Source: Roseivirga sp. (GTDB lineage: Bacteria; Bacteroidota; Bacteroidia; Cytophagales; Cyclobacteriaceae). From it: a stretch of 64,000 nucleotides of DNA. Location: positions 1-64,000 of the forward strand of contig JAJCYM010000029.1 of the NCBI GenBank assembly GCA_029262895.1. The letters are read 5' to 3'. Below, one piece after another: positions 1 to 8,083 of this stretch. A program made the position numbers and the translations under genes. The first letter of the stretch is position 1, and each line of letters starts with the position of its first letter. The notes below the pieces were generated by a model. That model did not search any database, was not told the DNA's origin, and saw only the letters and a program-made list of their open reading frames with translations.

Positions 1-678
1 GGTGTTGGCGGAATGCACGTTTACACCCCCTGGTGGTTGAATGATAAAAAACTAGATTTCCCTCGCGGCTATCATATAGAAGTGTGGGGAGGAATGGGGA
101 TGCCCGGCTACGGTTTTGGATTTAACCCTAATGACCTGAACAAAATAGTTGGTGGCACCGTAGGCGGTTATGGCGATTCCTTGCGTGATGATGTGAAACG
201 ATATTACGGGGCCGTTGTAGGTATTTCCGGAAGGGGAGAAAGCGTTCCACAAAAGGATAACCGCTGTGAAATTGACAATGAAGTGGTTGATGAATGGGGT
301 ATCCCAGTGCTTAAGTTCAACTATAAGTGGACAAAGCATGAGATTCTTCAGACAAAACACATGCAGGATACTTTTGAAGAAATTCTGGGAGCCACAGGCG
401 GAACATTGCTTGGCGATAAACCGGGAGCTGATCGCAATTATGGCCTTACCCAACCGGGTGAAATTATTCACGAAGTTGGTACCACCAGAATGGGCAATGA
501 CAAGCGCACTTCGGTGACTAACAAATACAATCAATTGCATGATGCTGAAAATGTGTTTGTCATGGATGCAGGTCCGTTTGTTTCACAAGCAGACAAAAAC
601 CCAACCTGGACTATTTTGGCCCTGGCATGGAGAGCATCTGATTATCTGATAGAACAAGTAAAACAAAGAAATATATAA
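1..678 (+). CDS. GMC family oxidoreductase, C-terminal part (5' end outside window)
   Basis: The open frame enters from before base 1 and 225 residues are visible. The C-terminal GMC domain is clear: HEVGTTRMG, followed by a segment reading NVFVMDAGPF and NPTWTILALAWRASDYL, which is the usual end of GMC flavoenzymes and carries the catalytic His and Asn (family knowledge). The FAD-binding N-terminus lies outside the window. The gene 4 bp downstream encodes a gluconate 2-dehydrogenase subunit 3-like protein, so this is probably the catalytic subunit of a membrane-associated sugar or alcohol dehydrogenase. The substrate cannot be told from the sequence. Confidence 0.9.
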   Translation, partial: GVGGMHVYTPWWLNDKKLDFPRGYHIEVWGGMGMPGYGFGFNPNDLNKIVGGTVGGYGDSLRDDVKRYYGAVVGISGRGESVPQKDNRCEIDNEVVDEWGIPVLKFNYKWTKHEILQTKHMQDTFEEILGATGGTLLGDKPGADRNYGLTQPGEIIHEVGTTRMGNDKRTSVTNKYNQLHDAENVFVMDAGPFVSQADKNPTWTILALAWRASDYLIEQVKQRNI

Positions 679-682
679 GCGC

Positions 683-1387
683 ATGGACAGACGTAATTCA
701 CTCAAAACCTTATTAGTTGGTTCTGTTGCTGGTGGTCTCATGGTAACGGGTTGTGCACCGGCTGATTCCGCAAAAGTAGCCGAAGAGCAACCACAGATTC
801 CCGGTTATGGTCGAAATGAAAATGAGAAACTTCATGATCAAAAGATCTTAGCCGAGATTTTTCTAAATGAGCACGAATTAGAAACCATTGCCGTGCTTTG
901 TGATATCATTTTGCCTTCAAATGCAGACTTTGGTTCAGCCTCTGATGCAGGAGTACCAGAGTTTATTGAATTTATTGTAAAGGATATGCCTGATAATCAG
1001 CTACCTATGAGAGGGGGCATTGCCTGGCTTGATTCTCATTCGAACAAGTTGCACAACCTGGAGTTCAAAAAACTGACGGATGCGCAGCAGAAAGCGATGT
1101 GTGATACCATTGCCTATCCGGGGAAAACAGCACCTGAACTCTTACCAGGTGAAAAGTTCTTTACCAGAATGCGAAATCTGACCATGACCGGCTATTTTAC
1201 TTCTGAAATAGGAGTGAAAGACCTGGGGTATAAAGGTAATGCTCCAAACTTTTGGGATGGAGTACCTCAGGACATCCTTGACGATCACGGCCTTGCCTAT
1301 GATAAGGAATGGCTGGCAAAGTGCGTGGACCAATCCAAACGGGGTGATATCGCTGAATGGGATGAAGAAGGTAACCTGCTGACATGA
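683..1387 (+). CDS. Gluconate 2-dehydrogenase subunit 3 family protein, Tat-type lipoprotein
   Basis: 234 aa. The N-terminus carries a twin-arginine-like motif (DRRNSLK), a hydrophobic stretch and a lipobox ending in Cys (VTGCA), so the protein is probably exported folded and lipid-anchored. The body fits the gluconate_2-dh3 family, the small partner of GMC dehydrogenases: it contains an ETIAVLCDIILP segment and a GYFTSEIGVKDLGYKG segment near the end. It starts 4 bp after the GMC gene and overlaps the rhodanese start by 4 bp (ATGA), so the three genes are one translationally coupled operon. The role as chaperone or electron-transfer subunit of the dehydrogenase is inferred from the family. 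Confidence 0.85.
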   Translation: MDRRNSLKTLLVGSVAGGLMVTGCAPADSAKVAEEQPQIPGYGRNENEKLHDQKILAEIFLNEHELETIAVLCDIILPSNADFGSASDAGVPEFIEFIVKDMPDNQLPMRGGIAWLDSHSNKLHNLEFKKLTDAQQKAMCDTIAYPGKTAPELLPGEKFFTRMRNLTMTGYFTSEIGVKDLGYKGNAPNFWDGVPQDILDDHGLAYDKEWLAKCVDQSKRGDIAEWDEEGNLLT

Positions 1388-1770
1388 TGAAAAAACTACT
1401 GCCAATATTGACCCTATGTTTTTTGACCTTTGCCTGTTATGGGCAAAAGTCCCTGGTGCAAGACGCCAAAACATTTAAAAAGACCATTGAGGAGACCAAG
1501 GACATCCAGCTAGTAGATGTGCGTACGAAAAAGGAGTTTGATCAAGGAAGGATTCCCAACGCGGTAATGGTAGACTTCTACCAGAAAGATTTCCGTGAAC
1601 AGATGAACAAGTTGGACAAAAACAAACCAATAGCCGTTTACTGCACAATTGGAGGTAGGAGTGGAACCACAGGTAAAATGCTAGTCCAAATGGGTTTTAA
1701 GAACGTTTATGACCTTGATGGTGGAATCATAGGCTGGCAGAAAGCAGGCTATAAGCTGGTAAAAGACTAG
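1384..1770 (+). CDS. Exported rhodanese-like protein
   Basis: 128 aa with a signal peptide (ends near CYGQ, residue 21) and one rhodanese domain. The active-site loop has Cys87 in YCTIGGRSG, the typical CxxGxR form, so it should be able to carry a persulfide. VDVRTKKEFDQGRIPNA is the usual N-terminal rhodanese signature. Two ATG codons are adjacent and either could start the protein. It is coupled to the upstream dehydrogenase subunit by an ATGA overlap and ends the operon. It converges tail to tail with the M23 peptidase gene, with no gap. Confidence 0.88.
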   Translation: MMKKLLPILTLCFLTFACYGQKSLVQDAKTFKKTIEETKDIQLVDVRTKKEFDQGRIPNAVMVDFYQKDFREQMNKLDKNKPIAVYCTIGGRSGTTGKMLVQMGFKNVYDLDGGIIGWQKAGYKLVKD

Positions 1771-2658
1771 CTACAGCGCAGTGTAATTTTCGCCAATCAC
1801 AAGACTGCCTTGAGAATTCAAGGGACCATCAGAATTACTGAAATTGATAGGAAGAGAGTATTGTCTGTCATAGGGGCCGGCCTGTCTATAAACCTGTACG
1901 TGAACATGTGGACCTGCGGAGCATCCTGAGTTTCCACTTTGTGCCAGAAGTTGCCCTTGATTGACCCTATCTCCAACCTCAACCATGACGCTATTTTGCT
2001 TGAAATGTCCGTAAAAGGCTACACTACCATCACTATGTTGGATGAACACGATATTGCCTCCTCCAACACTACAGTCAGGAACATCAGGCTGATGGGAGAT
2101 TGAAGCGATAACAGTGCCTCCACGCATGGCTAAAATGTTCGTTCCCATTGGGGTTCCGAAATCATATGCAAATGTCCTTTGATGACCCCAATTCGGATTT
2201 GTTGGGCAATTACCATTTTGCAATTTATAAGTTTGCCTTGGTTCAAAGGGCAGGATATATTCGGAATCCGCTGGATCTCCAAAGTTAGTGCCGCATACAA
2301 TCTCCCCAAGCGTGACCTGAATGTCAGTTCTTTGAATAGCAGTGTCAATCCCATTGGTTGCCATTATCTTAACCCTAAAACTTGAGTTCAAACGGTCCCA
2401 GTCTGGTGTTCCGCTGACTTTGTTTTCACTTTTATCATAATTCAACCATGCGGGAGCCTCAATTTTGAAGGTTAGAGCATCTCCATTCTTGTGGGTGGCC
2501 TGGGGTTGAAATGAAAAAACAGAGGTGTGGCCAACCTGAGCACTGGGTTGAGTGATAAAAGTAATGTTGTCAGGATTAGAGCCAGGTGCACCTTCATCAC
2601 CACCGCAACTCATAAGCGCAATCATAAGGGTCAGCGAAAACGAAAAGTAGTATCTCAT
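1771..2658 (-). CDS. M23 family metallopeptidase, lipoprotein with N-terminal putative Ig-like domain
   Basis: 295 aa from the ATG that gives a clean lipoprotein signal (MRYYFSFSLTLMIALMSCGG). An earlier in-frame ATG 48 bp upstream would put 16 residues before the signal and is less likely. Residues about 30-115 look like a putative Ig domain (WLNYDKSENKVSGTPDW). The C-terminal half is an LytM/M23 peptidase: HQRTFAYDFGTPMG carries the first zinc ligands and HVHVQV the last His. The expected role is cleavage of peptidoglycan cross-links or another cell-surface peptide. A consensus -7 box lies 28 nt before the chosen start. Confidence 0.85.
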   Translation of the reverse strand: MRYYFSFSLTLMIALMSCGGDEGAPGSNPDNITFITQPSAQVGHTSVFSFQPQATHKNGDALTFKIEAPAWLNYDKSENKVSGTPDWDRLNSSFRVKIMATNGIDTAIQRTDIQVTLGEIVCGTNFGDPADSEYILPFEPRQTYKLQNGNCPTNPNWGHQRTFAYDFGTPMGTNILAMRGGTVIASISHQPDVPDCSVGGGNIVFIQHSDGSVAFYGHFKQNSVMVEVGDRVNQGQLLAQSGNSGCSAGPHVHVQVYRQAGPYDRQYSLPINFSNSDGPLNSQGSLVIGENYTAL

Positions 2659-2691
2659 AACCCAAATAACTCCATCCATTAAGAAAGACCA

Positions 2692-2699
2692 CAAACCTA
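2692..2699 (-). promoter_or_regulatory. Probable -7 box of the M23 peptidase gene
   Basis: On the minus strand this reads TAGGTTTG, an exact match to the Bacteroidota -7 consensus TAnnTTTG. It lies about 33 nt before the chosen ATG. No clear TTG-type -33 element is visible, so the call rests on the -7 box and its position. Confidence 0.5.
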
Positions 2700-2736
2700 T
2701 GTGCAAAAGAGATCGAAATACACATAAATATGTGAA

Positions 2737-2780
2737 CCCAAAACAACAAAAGCCTCTACAGAGGCTTTTGTTGTTTTGGG
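2737..2780 (-). terminator. Strong hairpin terminator after the DinB gene
   Basis: A perfect 20-bp inverted repeat with a TACA loop. Both arms end in A/T-rich tracts, so it could stop transcription from either side. It lies 11 bp after the stop of the DinB-like gene and before the promoter of the M23 gene, so it ends the SRPBCC-ArsR-DinB operon. Confidence 0.85.
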
Positions 2781-2791
2781 TATTAGTTGCC

Positions 2792-3400
2792 TTATTGCCT
2801 TGGAAAAGAAGCGTTGGCCATTACCTCCTCAATTTGCTTAGTATGCCTTCTTGTATGTGCCGATATAAAGAGTAACACCTGATAGGCATCTGTTTTGCCG
2901 AATGGAAACTCATAGTATCGGTTTCTCAAATCATCTTTGGATGCCTTTATAAACTTCACGTGTTCTTTGCGCAGCTTTTTAAAGTTAGTCATGGCATCTT
3001 TCATAGAACCAGTGTTGTTCTGAGGCTCAAGATTTGGGAATGTTTTCACCTTCTGACTTCGGTCTTCAAGGAACATCATTACCTGCTCATCAGTCACTTG
3101 AACTTCAGCTCTTTTTGAAGCATCAGGAGCGGTTTTCAAAGCGCCCTCAACAATTTGCCAGGTGAATCCTTCCGAAATAGAGATGTGTTTCACGCATTCT
3201 GCAACTGACCAGGTATTGGCATCAGGTTTGAAATTCATTTGCTCCTCAGAGAGGCCTTTAACTGCCTTAGCTAATTGCTCAGCAGTTTCATTCATATACT
3301 TTACCGCGAAATCTCGCTCTTCTTTGGTCATTTGAGCATTAGCCAGACTGCTAACGCACAATAAGACCATCATTAAAAATGTTGATAATTTGCTTTTCAT
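2792..3400 (-). CDS. Exported DinB-family (DinB_2) protein
   Basis: 202 aa. A signal peptide (MKSKLSTFLMMVLLCVSSLANAQ) precedes a four-helix DinB_2-type domain. Three histidines in the family positions can bind a metal: His72 in ECVKHI, and His182 and His186 in AHTRRH near the C-terminus. Members of the superfamily include metal-dependent thiol transferases, but no substrate can be named here. It is the third gene of the minus-strand operon, 28 bp after the ArsR gene, and is closed by a strong terminator. An exported member of this mostly cytoplasmic superfamily is unusual but known in Bacteroidota. Confidence 0.85.
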   Translation of the reverse strand: MKSKLSTFLMMVLLCVSSLANAQMTKEERDFAVKYMNETAEQLAKAVKGLSEEQMNFKPDANTWSVAECVKHISISEGFTWQIVEGALKTAPDASKRAEVQVTDEQVMMFLEDRSQKVKTFPNLEPQNNTGSMKDAMTNFKKLRKEHVKFIKASKDDLRNRYYEFPFGKTDAYQVLLFISAHTRRHTKQIEEVMANASFPRQ

Positions 3401-3428
3401 AACTTCTAATTGGAATTGGATAATTTGA

Positions 3429-3758
3429 TTAAGTCTTGTTTTTCTCGTCCAGGAATTTGCCTAAACCAGTGAGCTTATTTTCCCAGAATTTCTCATAGGT
3501 TTTTAGCCAGGTATTAATCTCCTGCAAGGGGGCGGCATCGGCCAGACAGAACCTTTCCCTGCCTTCCTGCCTCATCTCCACCAAGCCTGCATCTTCAAGC
3601 ATGCGAATGTGCTTGGTGACTCCCTGCCGACTGATCTCAAAATGCTCCGAAATCTGTGTTATCGTTAAGGCCGTAGCCGCCAGAATAAGCACATTGAAAA
3701 TCTCCCGCCTCGTGGGATCTGCAATAGCCTTGAATATTTTGTTGATTTTGCTAGACAC
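3429..3758 (-). CDS. ArsR-family winged-helix transcriptional regulator
   Basis: 109 aa. IADPTRREIFNVL is the classic ArsR start. A helix-turn-helix follows (LTITQISEHFEISRQGVTKHIRMLEDAGLV) and then the wing (MRQEGRERFCL). No metal-binding Cys cluster is present, so it belongs with the SdpR-like, non-metal ArsR regulators often paired with SRPBCC genes. It overlaps the upstream SRPBCC gene by 8 bp. Two 16-bp near-palindromes at the operon promoter are its likely operators, which would make it an autorepressor (inference). Confidence 0.92.
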   Translation of the reverse strand: MSSKINKIFKAIADPTRREIFNVLILAATALTITQISEHFEISRQGVTKHIRMLEDAGLVEMRQEGRERFCLADAAPLQEINTWLKTYEKFWENKLTGLGKFLDEKNKT

Positions 3759-4170
3759 TGGCAGGGTCGTTTAAATACTTGGCTAGGTTTCCGGCACAGC
3801 CTACCCAGCCATTGCTAAAGTTGGTGAACATGGCCGTAATCATCTCATCGTTAGGGTAGTTCTCAATGCCCGAATGCTCAATATTGAGTACGGTTTCATC
3901 GCCTTCTTCCTTAAGCTTCCAACGGACGGTAGTTTCTACACCTGTTCCCTTAACTATCCAGGTATACACTAGGGTATGTACAGGACTGGCTTCTAATACC
4001 TTTCCCTCAATCACCGTACTTTCGTGGGTGAATGTATAATCATAGCCAACCTCTGCCTTGAAATCAGCTTTGATAAACCATGCTGAAATCTCTTCAGCGC
4101 TTGAAATCGCATTCCATACGTCATTGATGTTATGCTTGTAGCGATGTTCTTGTCGAATTGTTTTTTCCAT
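3751..4170 (-). CDS. SRPBCC (AHSA1-like) domain protein
   Basis: 139 aa from the ATG giving MEKTIRQEHRYKH. The longer frame starting at 4233 would begin inside the operator and promoter region, so the shorter start is chosen. The fold signature is typical of AHSA1/START-like ligand-binding proteins: VWNAISSAEEISAWF, then YTFTHESTVIEGKVLE, VYTWIVKGTGVETTVRWKL and a final helix GWVGCAGNLAKYL. Such proteins bind small hydrophobic ligands, and this one has no assigned ligand. It is the first gene of an operon with ArsR (8-bp overlap) and DinB. In most such pairs the ArsR gene comes first, so the order here is reversed. Confidence 0.88.
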   Translation of the reverse strand: MEKTIRQEHRYKHNINDVWNAISSAEEISAWFIKADFKAEVGYDYTFTHESTVIEGKVLEASPVHTLVYTWIVKGTGVETTVRWKLKEEGDETVLNIEHSGIENYPNDEMITAMFTNFSNGWVGCAGNLAKYLNDPASV

Positions 4171-4188
4171 GTCTTTAAATAGATATAC

Positions 4189-4204
4189 GCAACTATATGG
4201 TTGC
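4189..4204. promoter_or_regulatory. ArsR operator, copy 1 (over -7/+1)
   Basis: GCAACTATATGGTTGC, an imperfect 16-bp palindrome. It differs from copy 2 only in the central bases. It abuts the last base of the -7 box and would cover the transcription start, which is a repressing position. Confidence 0.7.
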
Positions 4205-4233
4205 AAATATAAAGACAAAAATTTAATGCGCAA
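4204..4233 (-). promoter_or_regulatory. Promoter of the SRPBCC-ArsR-DinB operon
   Basis: On the minus strand the -7 box TATATTTG (4211 down to 4204) matches TAnnTTTG exactly. A TTG lies 19 nt upstream at 4233-4231, a normal -33 spacing for Bacteroidota. The -33 TTG sits inside operator copy 2 and the -7 G is the first base of copy 1. The start codon is about 33 nt downstream. Confidence 0.7.
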
Positions 4234-4245
4234 CTAATTGGTTGC
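4230..4245. promoter_or_regulatory. ArsR operator, copy 2 (over -33)
   Basis: GCAACTAATTGGTTGC, the second copy of the palindrome. The copies are 41 bp apart centre to centre, close to four helical turns, so two dimers would sit on the same DNA face. It contains the -33 TTG. Confidence 0.7.
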
Positions 4246-4300
4246 TTAAAATTTCGATTATCTATCTGGTTGAAAGGCTGCCGAGGGGAGAGTGTGCTAA

Positions 4301-4531
4301 TTAATTACCGGCTCTGTCCATTTCCTCCATCTTCTTACGAAGAGATAATGGACGCATGTCTGTCCATACTTCTTCTATGTAATCCAGACACTCCTGCTTG
4401 GTACCTTGCTTGCCCACAGCTTTCCAGCCTAAGGGCATTTCTCTATCAGCTGGCCAAATGGAGTATTGTTCTTCATGATTTACCACCACTACATATTGGC
4501 GATCATCTTCTTCTTGGTTCCAGTTGCTCAT
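4301..4531 (-). CDS. MbtH-like protein (orphan)
   Basis: 76 aa. The whole protein matches the MbtH family: [19 protein letters not shown], a middle [20 protein letters not shown], and the diagnostic [10 protein letters not shown]. MbtH-like proteins bind adenylation domains of non-ribosomal peptide synthetases and are needed for their solubility or activity. No NRPS, carrier protein or siderophore gene is in the window, so it must act in trans if it works that way. It stands alone: the SRPBCC operon starts 131 bp downstream, and the AraC gene is divergent. The overlapping plus-strand frame of 87 codons is its antisense shadow. Confidence 0.93.
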   Translation of the reverse strand: MSNWNQEEDDRQYVVVVNHEEQYSIWPADREMPLGWKAVGKQGTKQECLDYIEEVWTDMRPLSLRKKMEEMDRAGN

Positions 4532-4668
4532 GATGTTCTATTTTAAATCCGATTTCATTGCCGACATTAATCGATGTTAAAAATATCATTTTTCTGCGGG
4601 TTGCGTAATGGCTAATACCAATTCAGCTGTGAAATGGCGCGAATAGAAATGATTTGTATCCGTCATAT

Positions 4669-4676
4669 TATATTTG
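4669..4676 (+). promoter_or_regulatory. Probable -7 box of the AraC-type gene
   Basis: TATATTTG matches TAnnTTTG exactly and lies 24 nt before the start codon. A TTTG 12 nt upstream is too close to be a standard -33, so only the -7 is supported. Confidence 0.45.
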
Positions 4677-4700
4677 ATTTGGTATAACATATATTAGACA

Positions 4701-5525
4701 ATGATTAATCTAGATCTGGCAATTTTTCTTGGAGCCTTAACTGGAGTTGGGGCAGCTGTCCTCATTTTTTTAATCTGGAGAAGGCTAAAAATATATGGAC
4801 CAGTCGCATGGAGGCATTCTTACACTTTCATGGTATTGGCGGGCTTGCTGCTTTCCTTTATTACAAGCAGCCTGCTCGAGAGTTACAGGGCTCCAATACG
4901 TGTACAAGTCAGCTATCAGAGGGATGCGCTACCTGCTTATTTGGCTGATGCTTCTAATGGGCAAGAGGTGAAAAGAATGCAAATAACTCATCCAAGTAGC
5001 GCGGGTCTTGGGTTAAAGTGGCAGCCTGTATACAAAAACCAGCTGATTTTCGGAGCCATCACACTAGTGTTACTTTTAGTACTCGACTCAAATCAAGTTA
5101 AATCAATACTAGGCAGAAAAGAATTGACTTTCGTTGGAGTCGGGAATCCAAAGACGGGCTATAGACCATTAAATGTAGACAGCAAGCTGATTTTGAATAA
5201 GCTAGAGGTTGCTATGATCGAAAGGAAATTGTACACCGATCCGACCCTCAACCTCGATAGCCTCTCAACTGAAATGGGTATCTCCAGGTATCACCTTTCT
5301 CAGATTATGAACGAGGAACTGGATAAAAACTTCTATGACCTGGTGAATGGATATAGAGTGAAGGAAGCGATACGCATGATAGAAGGACCCGAATTTAATA
5401 CCGTGAATCTCCTCCAATTAGGTTTTGAGGTGGGTTTTAATAGCAAAGCCTCATTTTATAGAGCATTCAAGAAAATGACGAATACCACACCTGCCGCCTA
5501 TCGCGATTCCGTTAAAGAGTGTTAA
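4701..5525 (+). CDS. AraC-family regulator with N-terminal membrane segments
   Basis: 274 aa. The N-terminal half has three hydrophobic segments (about residues 5-26, 44-61 and 113-130). The C-terminus is a full AraC/XylS DNA-binding domain with two helix-turn-helix units: LSTEMGISRYHLSQIMNEEL, then LLQLGFEVGFNSKASFYRAFKKMTNTTPAAYR. Membrane-anchored AraC regulators are common in this phylum and usually sense an envelope or extracellular signal. The target is unknown; the S41 peptidase 85 bp downstream is the nearest candidate. Confidence 0.88.
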   Translation: MINLDLAIFLGALTGVGAAVLIFLIWRRLKIYGPVAWRHSYTFMVLAGLLLSFITSSLLESYRAPIRVQVSYQRDALPAYLADASNGQEVKRMQITHPSSAGLGLKWQPVYKNQLIFGAITLVLLLVLDSNQVKSILGRKELTFVGVGNPKTGYRPLNVDSKLILNKLEVAMIERKLYTDPTLNLDSLSTEMGISRYHLSQIMNEELDKNFYDLVNGYRVKEAIRMIEGPEFNTVNLLQLGFEVGFNSKASFYRAFKKMTNTTPAAYRDSVKEC

Positions 5526-5610
5526 ACCTCTGAAGTCCGAAGTCTCATCCGTTTTTCTGCAACGAATTTATAATCTGGAACGCTCATTTTGGCCTTAAAA
5601 AGTCAAAACC

Positions 5611-6993
5611 ATGCGAAGAATTTTCTCAATTGCCATTTTACTTCTCTTGTCGTTTCAATTTTATGGACAGGACGTTGAAATCACACCCAAGACCAAAAAA
5701 GCCATTCAGCGAAAGCTGGTGAAACACATAAAAGAGAATTATGCATTTCCTGGAGAAGTCGAAAACATTAAGGAAATGCTTTCAAAATTGGTCAAATCGG
5801 ATGAGTACAAGAATGCCAACACAACAAGTTTATTTGGCCGTTTGGTGACAGGAGCACTTCGAGAATTCACCAATGACCCCCATTTTAATGTACTATACAA
5901 TCCTCAAATGTTCGGTCCGCTGGAGGCCATTAACAATGGAGATGAAGGTGAAGCGGAGGGAATCAGTCTTTCTGCAATGACTGGAGGTTCTCCCGACCTA
6001 AAGAGAAACTTCAATTTCCAGAAACTTGAAGTATTACCAGGGAATATTGGCTACATGAGAATTACACAAATACCAAACATCAATCAGGCTAAGCCTACAC
6101 TAGATGCAGCAATGGCCTTTCTGCAACATACTGATGCTTTCATTCTGGATTTGAGAAGCAACCCCGGCGGGGTAGGCGGTTTTATCTCCTATTTGGGCAG
6201 TTACTTCTTTCCTGAAGAGAAGAAATTACTCTTCACAAGAGAATTTCCAGCTTATGATAGCACGACATATTTCTACACTGAGCCGGAATTACCAGGTAAA
6301 AGGTTGGAAGAACAGCCCCTCTATGTTTTGATTGACAGATTTACCGGTTCAGCGGCCACTAACTTCTCTTACTTCATGCAAAAACATGGCAGAGCATTGA
6401 TAGTTGGCGAAATAACCGGAGAAGGTAGAGAAGGTGGTCACTCGGCCGGTGGTTTTGCCTTGGCTGAAGGCTTTATTGCTACTGTGCCAATTGCCAAGGT
6501 TGTGCATCCGGTTACAGGAACAGATTTTGGCATGACCGGGGTAGTTCCTGATTATCCAACTGATCCTGAAGAGGCACTGACCGAGGCGAATAAACTAATT
6601 TTACAATCTCTTATAGAAAAAGAATCAGATGGTGCCTCAAAGGATATAATGCAGGAGGCACTTAAGGAGTTGATGCAATCCCCCGAGAAGGAGGTCGAAA
6701 AAGAGGAAGTTGATGTATCTCAGTTGGAAGCCTTTGTTGGTGAATATGAAGGGAATCGAAACGTGTTAGTGGAAAACGGAAAACTCCTTTATCTCAGAAT
6801 GGGACAATCTAAATTGGAAATGGCAAAAGTGGATAAAGACACTTATAAACTCGTTCTTCCATCAAATGTCAGATCAGCAGGAACCCTCCCTTTAATACGG
6901 TTTGATAGAGGTAGTGATGGAAGTGTTACTCAGATTTCCTTCGTGATGGAGGAAGACGGTAATGTGGTGAGTACCGCGAAAAAATCAAATTAA
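5611..6993 (+). CDS. S41 family peptidase (exported)
   Basis: 460 aa with a signal peptide ending near FYGQ (residue 20). The C-terminal-processing-peptidase-like core is visible: LDLRSNPGGVGG (182-190) and the nucleophile Ser247 in DRFTGSAATNFSYF, then VGEITGEGREGG. There is no PDZ domain between the helical N-terminus and the core, so it is closer to the IRBP/retinol-binding-like S41 type. Residues from about 370 form an extra beta-rich domain (LEAFVGEYEGNRNVLVENGKL). The likely place of action is periplasm or surface; the substrate is unknown. Confidence 0.88.
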   Translation: MRRIFSIAILLLLSFQFYGQDVEITPKTKKAIQRKLVKHIKENYAFPGEVENIKEMLSKLVKSDEYKNANTTSLFGRLVTGALREFTNDPHFNVLYNPQMFGPLEAINNGDEGEAEGISLSAMTGGSPDLKRNFNFQKLEVLPGNIGYMRITQIPNINQAKPTLDAAMAFLQHTDAFILDLRSNPGGVGGFISYLGSYFFPEEKKLLFTREFPAYDSTTYFYTEPELPGKRLEEQPLYVLIDRFTGSAATNFSYFMQKHGRALIVGEITGEGREGGHSAGGFALAEGFIATVPIAKVVHPVTGTDFGMTGVVPDYPTDPEEALTEANKLILQSLIEKESDGASKDIMQEALKELMQSPEKEVEKEEVDVSQLEAFVGEYEGNRNVLVENGKLLYLRMGQSKLEMAKVDKDTYKLVLPSNVRSAGTLPLIRFDRGSDGSVTQISFVMEEDGNVVSTAKKSN

Positions 6994-7003
6994 TGATGGT
7001 TTA

Positions 7004-7037
7004 AATAAGGTTGGAGATTCATTACTTCAACCTTATT
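7004..7037 (+). terminator. Hairpin after the S41 gene
   Basis: Arms AATAAGGTTG and CAACCTTATT with a 14-nt loop, 10 bp after the stop codon. No long T-run follows, so terminator activity is only likely. Confidence 0.45.
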
Positions 7038-7152
7038 AGAACGAATAAGTTATGTCAGGAGCTTTCAAATGAGGGTTTTCAAAAAAATGTGAACCAAATT
7101 GCAAGAAAAAATGCTTTCTTGAGACTAATGATGGTAACTAAACATTTTTAGA

Positions 7153-8052
7153 ATGATAAATAAAACGAGCCTGCCTCTAATAAGCAACTTGACAAGACAT
7201 ATACTCACCATCACATTTGGCATCTGCCTTTTTCTTACCCAATCTCTTAACGGACAGGAATCCAATGAGGCTTCACTACTTTGGAAAGTTGAAGGCCCCG
7301 ATATCAAAACGTCTTACGTCTACGGTACTTTCCATTTGCTTCCTCAAGCGGACTTTGAATTGAAAGAAAAAGTAAAGAAGGCCTTTGAATCTTCCGAAGA
7401 GCTGGTACTGGAGCTGGATATGGATGATCCAGCCATGCAGTTGGAAGTATTGAAATATGCGAACATGAAAGATGGCGGCACTTTGGATAAGCTTTTATCT
7501 GAAGAGAATTTTCAGAAACTTGACTCGGCAATGAAAGAGGTCATGGGTGTTGGAGTTCGGTTAATGAATAGCTTTAAACCATTTGTGATCACCTCAGTAA
7601 TCACAGCAAGCTTTATCGATGGCACACCCGCGAGTTTTGAAGGTACATTTGTTGAGATGGCCCAGAAAAGAGAAATGGAGGTGCTTGGCCTTGAAACGGT
7701 TCAACAGCAAATGGATGTTTTCGATCGCATTCCTTACGAAAGTCAAGCTGAAGAGCTGATGGAGTTAATCAATGATCCCAACGATGCAAGATCACAGTTC
7801 TCTCAAATGCTCGATATGTACTATTCGGAGGACATCGATAGAATGTATCGGGTAACCAGTGAGTATATGGACGATGATAATGAGGTGGATGTATTACTCA
7901 ATGAGCGCAACAAGAACTGGATTCCTTTAATTGGAAAAATGGCCAAAGAGAAATCACTATTTATTGGCGTTGGGGCAGGGCACCTCGGTGGGCCGGAGGG
8001 TGTCGTGAATCTGCTGAAGAAGGCAGGTTACAAATTGACACCAATCCACTAA
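7153..8052 (+). CDS. TraB/GumN family protein (exported)
   Basis: 299 aa. A signal peptide (to about NGQ, residue 34) is followed by the TraB/GumN fold: LLWKVEGPDIKTSYVYGTFH with the family GTxH at 58-61, an acidic LVLELDMDDP, and the C-terminal GVGAGHLGG with His277, then a closing GYKLTPI. The two conserved GxxH motifs are thought to form a metal-dependent hydrolase or peptidase site (family proposal, not proven). It stands alone between the S41 gene and the ilv region. The frame starts with a clear signal sequence, so the start is likely right. Confidence 0.88.
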   Translation: MINKTSLPLISNLTRHILTITFGICLFLTQSLNGQESNEASLLWKVEGPDIKTSYVYGTFHLLPQADFELKEKVKKAFESSEELVLELDMDDPAMQLEVLKYANMKDGGTLDKLLSEENFQKLDSAMKEVMGVGVRLMNSFKPFVITSVITASFIDGTPASFEGTFVEMAQKREMEVLGLETVQQQMDVFDRIPYESQAEELMELINDPNDARSQFSQMLDMYYSEDIDRMYRVTSEYMDDDNEVDVLLNERNKNWIPLIGKMAKEKSLFIGVGAGHLGGPEGVVNLLKKAGYKLTPIH

Positions 8053-8083
8053 TTTTTCCAAAAATGAATCTCTCCTTTTTTAT

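Noticed and set aside
52-540. 162-codon minus-strand frame inside the GMC gene
   Set aside because: It is the shadow of the GMC C-terminal domain, which has clear family motifs.
4270-4533. Plus-strand frame of 87 codons
   Set aside because: It is the antisense of the MbtH-like gene, which has a clear family match.
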